A stretch of DNA of 64,000 nt, from contig WTXI01000105.1 of the NCBI GenBank assembly GCA_022376515.1, positions 1 through 64,000 on the forward strand. Direction: 5' to 3'. Source of the DNA: Lactifluus volemus. Taxonomy: Eukaryota; Basidiomycota; Agaricomycetes; Russulales; Russulaceae. Positions 57,576-64,000 of the stretch are shown here, in pieces. Within the stretch, counting starts at the first letter, position 1; each line of letters opens with the position of its first letter. The notes under the pieces are model-generated. The model was not told where the DNA came from. It worked only from the letters and a program-made list of their open reading frames with translations, and searched no databases. A program made the position numbers and the translations under genes.

Positions 57576-58928
57576 ATGCCTACGGCTCCCTCAGACATCA
57601 CAGTGCATTCAATTCTTGTTGCAAAGGTTGAGACCCTGAAGTGGTGGATTAAACGGGCAAATGATGAAGCAAAGGCATGTGGTGAGAAGAAGAATCCACT
57701 CACCAAGACTGGCAATGCAAATGGGCTTCGAAGCAAGCTGGCTGATTACTATGGCCTCAACCTGGATGTCCCCACTGTTGCAAAGGTGGTGAGCACAAAG
57801 ATGGACCCTCAGTCATTGGATGGGGCGATTCGGAAGAGACAGTGGGCCCATCTACGTGCTCTTGGTGAAGAATGGAAGGACTGTGCAGAGCAGAGGCAGC
57901 CCTTTATTTTGTGCCCTCAGCAACCAGGTATGTGTTACACTCACTCCCCTCCCTCCCTCCCTTCTCCTCCTCTCTGGCTCTGTTGTGATTCTGGCTAACT
58001 GCTGTTCTCATTTGCTTGTAAAACTGGTTAGGTGACACTTTTGTGAACCCTGATTTGCAACATGACATTCAAGCTGTCCTGAGCACGCAACAGGCTGGCA
58101 TTCAAGCCCAACCTCCACCTCCACCTGTGGATTGTTCAGCAGAGACCATCTGTGCCTGGGTAGCAGCTGCAAAGGATGGGGATGTGGATGCCCTTGCCCA
58201 TTTGTCTGAGCTACAGAGCACAATCAGTGGTGCCCTCTCAAAGGTGAGCCAGTTTTCTTTGTTAACCAAGTTCTCACACTAAATGGTGCTGCTATGGTCA
58301 CCAGCTATCCCCCCCACCAACACACCACCAAGCTGCCACCTCTTTCTTGGCTACTCTTGTGCTCCCCTCCCATTCTGTGACCAGGGCTCACATTGGGCAT
58401 ACTGGGTCTTTTGAAGACCAGGCCAGTCTTCTTGAGGCATGCAGTTATGACATCAAGGCCCTCCAACAGGCGAACAGCTTGGATGAAGTGATTGCTCAGG
58501 TAGAACGTGGAGATGTGGCTGAGATACGCAAACAATATGGTCCACAAGGTCAGTGTAAGGGAGGTAAGCCAGAGTGGAAGAGCCTCAAGGTCACTGTGAA
58601 CAAGCGAGAGCGCATTTACAAGCAGCTCATGAACGAATTCAATGGTGACAAGGACCAGTTCTTCAGATTCTTCACAATTGGCAACCTGGAGGGGGAAGCT
58701 TTGAGGAGAAAAGGAAAGCGGAAACATGCTGAGGCTGAATGCCAGCTAATGGCTTCAAATAAAGTAGCTGAGGCCATTCCTCATCGGGACAAGGACTTGG
58801 ATGAGGAGATGGCTTCAGCTGCCTATCAAGATGAGCAAGGTGGCTTTTCACAGGACCTGTGGGATGCAAGATGGAGAGGCCAGAATCGGTGGGAGATCTG
58901 GAGATCATTGGGGAAGGAAAAGTACTGA
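57576..58928 (+). CDS. unknown protein with SAP-like segment, partner of the tyrosine recombinase
   Basis: Exons 57576-57927, 58032-58243 and 58305-58928 join to 1188 nt, 395 residues, in consistent phase (introns of 104 and 61 nt). I chose ATG 57576, preceded by pyrimidine-rich leader. Near residues 47-60 'GLRSKLADYYGLNL' resembles the helix-turn-helix of SAP DNA-binding motifs. A proline run (PPPPP) lies near 150. The C-terminal half is charged with many Lys/Arg and Glu, and ends 'WRGQNRWEIWRSLGKEKY'. No enzyme motif is seen. Its convergent position next to the recombinase suggests a DNA-binding helper of the same element, which is inference. Confidence 0.75.
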
Positions 58929-59051
58929 TACTGATGCTCTACAAGTTCCTACACCTTATCTAATTACAGTCTTTACATCTTCACCCTTTTCTTGACAAGT
59001 ACTTGATGCAATTCATTAGATCCTTAAACTATTTACATGTGATAAATGAGT

Positions 59052-60730
59052 CTAGAAGTAACGAGGGCGCTTCCCATCATTACGGTCATAATCATCCATG
59101 AACTCATGGTTGTCGTTTGGTGAATAGAAGTAGCGGAACATTGTGACAGCCTCAACCTGTGACCAACCCCCCCATGCAGCCACCATATCCACAGACCAGC
59201 CCTTGTTCTTGATTCTGTGCTGGCAGCCACCCTGGCGGAATGAGTAAGTACCATAAAGGGCCCAAGAGAGGTATCCAAGGTTCTGAAGGTCCTTAGAGAG
59301 TGCACGGCTGAGGATTGCACTGGTCTGAAAGGAGAAAAAATGTGAGAACATGACAGCACATGACATATCTAACTCACAACAGGCTGGGGCTGCATGACAG
59401 CTCCTGTACTGTTCACCCTCATAAAGAGGGGTCCAGAGAGCTCCACATCTTCTCCATAGAGCATTGCCAGACGGATCAGAGCTCGAACTGGGCAGATCTT
59501 CTCATCCTGGTCATTTGCATGCAACTTCCAAGTGTGAAGTATGCCAGTCTGTGCTGTCTTGCGAGTCTTCAGTGCAACTGAAAAGTAAACCCCTGATAGA
59601 TCCCATATACATCAATGTCAAACAAGATGTAATAGGAATGAATTTAAAAGGTGCTCACGTTCACCAGGGATCATCTCAATACTCTCAAATTCAAGGTTAA
59701 CAACCTCATCAATGCGTAGAAACATGAGCCATGCTAGTAGGTATGCTGTCTGTGAACAACCAAATCAAATCAGTTTAATTTGAACAGGTAAGAGACACCT
59801 ACAAAACGAATGATTCCCCATCTTCTCTCATAGAGGGACTTGTCCTTTGAACTTGTGCATTCATCGTAGAGTCGGTGCATGTCGTCCAGTGTAAGTGCTC
59901 GGGCTGATTGTGAGACCTCACCTGCCTTGGCCTTCATCTTTTCAAGCCCAACCATAAACATGGAGACAGTTTGAGATCGAGTGGGAAGACCATGGCTAAG
60001 GCAAATGCAAGATCATTCAACAATCAAACTGAGCAATTGAAAAATGAGGCCCACCAGATACCAGTCTTGCTATCATACTGCCACTCAGAAACACTCTCAT
60101 TGGGGTGAGTTGTCTTGTACCAAAAGGTGAGTGCTGCACGAGTTGACACCGCTGTAGCATACTGTGTAATACATATAAGTGAGAATGTGGGTCCATCATG
60201 AAAATCACAAACCTTGCGACCTTCACAGCCCTCTTCCTTGCTCCCACATTTGAAGGTAATGAAATCACGGATGTCATGGGGGGTTTTCCAGTAAACTCTC
60301 AATGGATCCCATGTAGAGTCACGAGACCTATGGAAATTGATGTAGTGCTTAATGATACTGGTGTGGCATCCATATATTCAGCCTGAATATGTATGAAAAC
60401 CCACAAGACATACCGAATATGCCCATCCCGAGTGTCCTGAGTGATGTTTGCTCGAGCAATGCGGGCAGCATATTGTGAGATCTCATTGTCCTTCATAGAT
60501 TCTTCTGGGAAATCCTCCAAACACCCCTCAATGAGTGCATTGAGGTTCTCCTCAAAAATGGGGAGATCTTCAAGGTCAAGCTTTGCAGCTTCCTGGTCAG
60601 TCAGCTATGAAACAGGGGTGTTAAAAAATGTCCATTCAAGCAAAACAATGGCACCTACCTCACTGTCAATAGGCCCACATGAGCTGTGAGGAATAAATGG
60701 AGAGGGGACTGTCATTGATGGAGGAACCAT
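59052..60730 (-). CDS. Crypton-type tyrosine recombinase
   Basis: Eight minus-strand exons, 60730-60659, 60604-60414, 60357-60213, 60161-60055, 59995-59803, 59749-59659, 59577-59378 and 59324-59052, join to 1272 nt, 423 residues, all phases consistent. The N-terminal half is a helical core-binding-like region ('DTRDGHIRIIKHYINF', 'AYLLAWLMFLRIDEVVNLEF'). The catalytic half has R272 in 'LKTRKTAQTG', 'YGTYSFRQGG' with R363, W387 in 'WGGW', and the nucleophile candidate Tyr398 (or Tyr400) in 'MFRYFYSP'. Relatives normally have His where this protein has Tyr360 (the H of HxxR), so activity may be altered. Tyrosine recombinases cut and rejoin DNA through a phosphotyrosine link. The frame is undamaged. 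Confidence 0.85.
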
Positions 60731-61225
60731 GTGTCACAGGTGTAAGATGGTAAGTGTTTACATCAGCTGGATGGATCATGGACACTCCGGATGCCCAGAC
60801 TGTTTTATGATACTACTTTGTATTTCTCACTGACTTACACTCATTTTAGATGGGTTTACTAAATTTTGAGCCCCCCCCCCTTGAGGTTTATGAGGGGAGT
60901 CTCACTTGCAGGTCAGGTCACACAAAACAAACTTTATTGAGATTATTGTAAAGTACAACTCGCCTACTAGTGCACAACTACTCACATACAAGCATAAAAG
61001 GGAAGGGGGGAGGTGAAACATCTGGCAGGGTGGTTGCGCCAAGGACAAGGGATAAGGAGCAGGTGCCCTTGAGGTAACATAGGACGCGTGTGGCGGCATC
61101 CCAGTGTGGACCCAGATGCAATTAAAGTTGATGAGTAGATGTCCAAAGGAGCGCTTTTCGTAATACGTTTTGAAAAACGCACAATTCCAGTCAATGCGGT
61201 CAAAAGCATAAAGCGTTGCGCAGGA
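60731..61225. other. promoter side of the recombinase gene and 3' flank of the Spa2-like fragment
   Basis: Contains the upstream region of the recombinase gene, a run of ten C residues near 60871, the right-hand CCTACTAGT, and presumably former 3' untranslated sequence of the Spa2-like fragment. I see no gene. Confidence 0.4.
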
Positions 61226-62342
61226 TTACAGCTTCTGCAACCCCTTCATCGCGTTGGCGATGGCGAAACTCGATTTTGCCATCACCTGTCGACTCTCCTT
61301 GGTGACCTCGGGCAGCGTTTGCATTTCGCTCAGCTGGTTGGCGTGTTCACTCAGCTCGCGCCGGATGTCGCTCCCCTTGCGCGCCTGGCTCGCCGGCAGA
61401 TTGTCGTGGCAGACGGCGATGATGCTCGACACGATCATGATGATCTGTGTCAAGTTCTCGTTTAGTGTCGGCAACGGTGTAGGACTCCGCACGCCCGACA
61501 GCACACTCTGAATCGCATAGATGATCGACTCGGTCTGCGCCTCTAAGTATGGCTAGATATAACATACACACACACTCTTCGTGAGCAAGCAACGCGACTG
61601 GCATAAAACACGAGAGAACATACCCTGAGCTCGGTCCAGGCATCTTCGGACCCCTCGCCAGTTGCCAAATCAGGGCGCGCGACGCCAGTACCATTCGTTG
61701 CACTCTGATCGAAAATCGTCGGGGCGGCCGAGCTGTCATCCGAACTGGACTCTGATTGCACAGGCTGCTCACGCTCGTCGCGCACTAGTTCCCGTTCCCG
61801 GTCGCTCCGCCACGACGATGATTCACTCAGGCCACGTTGATGCGTGGCAGACGATCGTACCTCTTCCACTGTGCAGAGCACGGGCACAAAGCCATTGGTG
61901 GCGTGGGTCCCGGTCCCGGTAGAGGATGACGAAGGGGCAAGGTGGTCCTGCTCGGCCTTTGTCGCGCGCCGAAGAAGGACGACATGTCCGAGCTCGGTGA
62001 TCGCAGCGGAGACGTGGCTCGCTGCCGCGTCGAGCAGGCTCACGGGAGACAGGCCTGAGCTCGTCGCGTGCGTCTTGGTAGCTACGACGAGATTCGACAG
62101 CGTCGCTTCCACGCGTTCCTCGAGCGCGCGCACATCCTCGGGTTCCGAATGTCGTTGCGAGTGGGAACGAACGTCGTCGAGGATGGTCGTCACGGCATTG
62201 ACGATGGATTTCATCGGCGTGAGCACGCGCGTCGGCGCATTGGAGCGGCCCGCGGAGAGGAGTGAGTCGATGGCAGTCAAGAAAGCTGTGAGATGCACGC
62301 ACCATCTGCAGAAACTGGCAGCTGGTCATCGAATTTGGGTTT
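61226..62342 (-). pseudogene. Spa2-like polarity protein, C-terminal gene fragment
   Basis: Minus-strand segments 62342-62303, 62285-61624 and 61552-61226 encode about 340 residues with the look of the conserved C-terminal region of fungal Spa2-type polarisome proteins: 'LTAIDSLLSAGRSNAPTRVL', 'TLNENLTQIIMIVSSIIAVC' and 'AKSSFAIANAMKGLQKL' at the stop. The intron 61553-61623 is normal. The gap at 62286-62302 is what remains of another intron (GTGCG...CTCACAG) and is only 17 nt, too short to splice, and reading through it gives a stop. Everything upstream of this region of the protein is missing, and another gene fragment is joined instead. It is a captured, broken fragment that retained introns, so it was copied from DNA rather than mRNA. 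Confidence 0.7.
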
Positions 62343-62420
62343 CTGCAAGAAGAGTGCGGAAGTAGCTGCGGTTCGGTTGTGAGAAAAGTATAACGAAAGT
62401 ATGGCCATGAGCGCGCACAC

Positions 62421-62812
62421 CTTTCACGGAGCGGAGTTCTGGGCTCTAGTGTGTGGACTCGCGGGTCGCCTGGTTCAGTCCCGTCGGGCGGAGAGGTATC
62501 GAACGAGAAGATCTCGGTGGGTTGAACTAGCTCTTCTATCTGTCGCGTGAGGTCTCCGCCAAGACCTTTTGTCCAACCCATGGTATTCACAGCTAGCGGG
62601 ATGATGTCCGCGATACGGTCGTCCTCTCCATCGCCCTCGATGCCAACGAGCGACGTCACAAATTGGAGGTCTAAGCGATAGGTCTCAACTAACGCCTGGA
62701 TGGCACTGAGGTAGTATGACGGTGAGGAACGCGGATTATTTGCACCGACATAGTGCGCTTGGTGCGGAAGGGTGGGGTGTGTGAAGGGCGGCCCAAATTC
62801 GCGTACCGGCAT
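62421..62812 (-). pseudogene. Grc3-like polynucleotide 5'-kinase, internal fragment
   Basis: The minus-strand frame encodes about 130 residues. 'FGPPFTHPTLP' and 'YYLSAIQALVETYRLDLQF' lead into 'DDRIADIIPLAVNTMGW' and 'GLGGDLTRQIEELVQPTEIF', which resemble the region after the P-loop in Grc3/NOL9 polynucleotide kinases (rRNA processing). The P-loop part and the C terminus are absent. A splice donor at 62420 follows, but joining it to the next acceptor (62342) puts the Spa2-like segment out of frame. It is a fragment, not a functional kinase. Confidence 0.72.
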
Positions 62813-63071
62813 GTTGTTTTTCCAAGTGCAGCGTGAGTAAGCCGTAAGCGTGTGCGCCGTGAGCATCCCATGTCCAGAAGCTGGACCCGGGCGCAATGCC
62901 GCCCCAGAGCCGCGCAGCCGTGTAGCGTGGTGAGGCACAGTTCTGGACGTGCACGGTGAGCGTTTGTGGAGAGAAGAGGACGTTGATGTCCGTTTTGGAC
63001 ATGCTGGATGGTAGCGGGAGGGCCATTGTGATCTCCTCCGAGTCTTGCATCCAGGCGTAGGGCGGTGGAGG
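62808..63071 (-). pseudogene. CS-domain (NudC-like) gene fragment
   Basis: The minus-strand frame starts with 'PPYAWMQDSEEITMALPLP', then 'DINVLFSPQTLTVHV' and 'FWTWDAHGAHAYGLLTLHL', and breaks off at 'EKQHAGTR', where the Grc3-like fragment begins. The pattern of short beta strands with 'SSSFWTW'-like wording fits a CS/NudC domain (NUDCD1-type chaperone partner). An intron-like stretch lies upstream (63072-63205). N and C termini of the host gene are missing. Confidence 0.6.
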
Positions 63072-63300
63072 CTTGGGAGGAAATAAAAACGGGCAAGGCC
63101 GGATTAGATGAAGGTAAAGCGAGAACTAGCTGGTAGTTTGGAAGGGAACTGTGAAGAGGATGGTTAGCAAACATGATGAGGAGAAGGGGGGGGAACTCAC
63201 CTTTAGGTACCACGGAGGGAAACGCGGAGGGTAGTAAGTAGTAAAACGCGGAGGGTAGTAAGAACTGCCGTTACATCAGCAGCCAGACCAAATGCGGCAG
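63072..63300. other. upstream flank of the gene-fragment mosaic
   Basis: Contains the remnant intron of the CS fragment and a tandem pair of an 18-19 bp unit (AACGCGGAGGGTAGTAAG) at about 63230-63266. Confidence 0.45.
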
Positions 63301-63343
63301 CGTGTCCCGTGAAGGCCAGTAATCTGTTTCTTCACGGGACACG
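63301..63343. repeat. 14-bp perfect hairpin with CGTGTCCCG core
   Basis: CGTGTCCCGTGAAG (63301-63314) and CTTCACGGGACACG (63330-63343) are exact reverse complements around a 15-nt loop. A further inverted pair, GCGTGTCC (63373-63380) and GGACACGC (63412-63419), lies just beyond. The core matches the hairpin at the other end of the disrupted region (56860-56913). Confidence 0.7.
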
Positions 63344-64000
63344 ATTATGGGTGGGCAGCCCACCTAAAAAATGCGTGTCCCGTAGTGTCCTAAGTTGCCA
63401 GATTTTTTGCAGGACACGCGGAATTGTCCGAATGACGTGAAGAAGTCACCTTAGCGACGAGGTTGCCGAAGGCCGTTGATCTATTGATTTCTGATAGTGC
63501 TCTTCAGGCTCTTGAGACTGGTTTCCATCCCAGTCCTCCAGATAACACCCTCAGATCTGAGCCATGAGCAGACATGTATATTGGGAGTAGCTAAGACAAA
63601 AAGAGGGAAGGAACAACTACAAGACGAGACGAGAAGATCAACAACGCGTGGATTGAATGAGCCGAAAATTAGCGCTGCCAGGGGGAAGCGCCCTTCACGT
63701 GCATCCCACATTTGCGTGACAGTTATGTCAGCATGTCCTGGCGCAATCTAAAGGTTGCATCAGTGTTGTGCCGGTCGGTGACCTCAGGCCAAAGTCACTG
63801 ACCGTAAATCGTGAGAAAGTCACTAAAGGTCGTCAACAGTCACACGTCCGTGACTTTGCGGGTGCCAGCAACTGCCATGATCACTGTCATGGGGTCCTGC
63901 CTCTGTGTGCGCAAGGGTCGTGGCTACATCAGACCTATTCTACTTAAGGTAATTTTGAACTCATCGTGCGAACACGATATCCCATTATGTACATACAATG
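63344..64000. other. right flank, no gene recognised
   Basis: The + frame at 63497-63751 has no recognisable features. Near 63767-63855 several GTGAC/GTCAC words alternate ('GGTCGGTGACC', 'AAAGTCACTGACC', 'CCGTGACTTTGC') and could form imperfect inverted repeats of a small non-autonomous element. Confidence 0.35.

Larger units (their letters stand above)
57181..60971. mobile_element. candidate Crypton-type (tyrosine recombinase) element
   Basis: The span contains a tyrosine recombinase gene (minus) and a convergent second gene (plus), with 123 nt between their stops. Cryptons move by a tyrosine recombinase and have no long terminal repeats, so the ends are uncertain. I use the 9-bp inverted pair ACTAGTAGG (57181-57189) and CCTACTAGT (60963-60971) only as provisional limits. 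Base composition and absence of array modules set it apart from the flanking F-box DNA. Confidence 0.5.

Noticed and set aside
61823..62938. 371-codon minus-strand frame as a single gene
   Set aside because: Only its first part (Grc3-like fragment) is protein-like; the remainder runs out of frame over the Spa2-like fragment and an intron.

Overview
The window reads as nuclear DNA of an agaricomycete (mushroom-type basidiomycete) fungus. Its genes carry many 49-81 nt GT-AG introns, and the families seen are typical of that group: F-box proteins with an LRR-like tail, a NACHT-ankyrin STAND protein, a small seven-helix membrane protein with many short exons, and an agaricomycete-type tyrosine recombinase. 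Rebuilding exons by hand gave spliced reading frames with consistent phases for every multi-exon gene reported as intact.

Layout. (1) 0-8 kb: a degenerate direct duplication. Each copy ends in an NAD(P)-binding (NmrA/atypical SDR-like) gene. The copy at 6.48-7.81 kb is intact (6 exons, 331 aa). The copy at 2.77 kb lost its middle, and a third, 5'-truncated copy lies at 51.4 kb. (2) 9-24 kb and 37.5-56.9 kb: a tandem array of F-box genes, all on the + strand. It holds nine copies with long open frames, one full-length copy broken by a stop and a 4-nt deletion, one copy cut off at about 56.85 kb, two old 5'-truncated remnants and one 3' tail. Each unit has a GATA-like/CACGTG upstream block, a first exon ending in a conserved peptide, a 50-60 nt intron at a conserved phase-1 position, the F-box exon, and a spacer that repeatedly carries a short decayed reading frame on the - strand. 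(3) 24.4-34.5 kb: a block inside the array with a complete NACHT-ankyrin gene (993 aa, - strand), a seven-helix membrane protein (283 aa, 13 exons, - strand) and an apparently intact pogo-like DNA transposon (2672 bp, 29-bp inverted ends, TA duplication). (4) 35.7-37.6 kb: an extra segment in a spacer with a decayed Cdc4-like WD40 fragment. (5) 56.85-63.4 kb: a region that truncates the last F-box copy. It contains a convergent pair (an unknown gene with a SAP-like segment, and a Crypton-type tyrosine recombinase), then a 1.9 kb mosaic of three host-gene fragments (NudC-type CS domain, Grc3-like kinase, Spa2-like C terminus), and hairpins sharing the core CGTGTCCCG near both ends.

How the genes relate. 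F-box proteins would act as substrate adaptors of SCF ubiquitin ligases. The NACHT-ankyrin protein has the architecture of a fungal NLR-like sensor. Their proximity, the high copy turnover and the density of mobile elements mark a fast-evolving accessory region, possibly concerned with recognition of non-self; that is inference. No ribosomal RNA, tRNA or CRISPR array was recognised.
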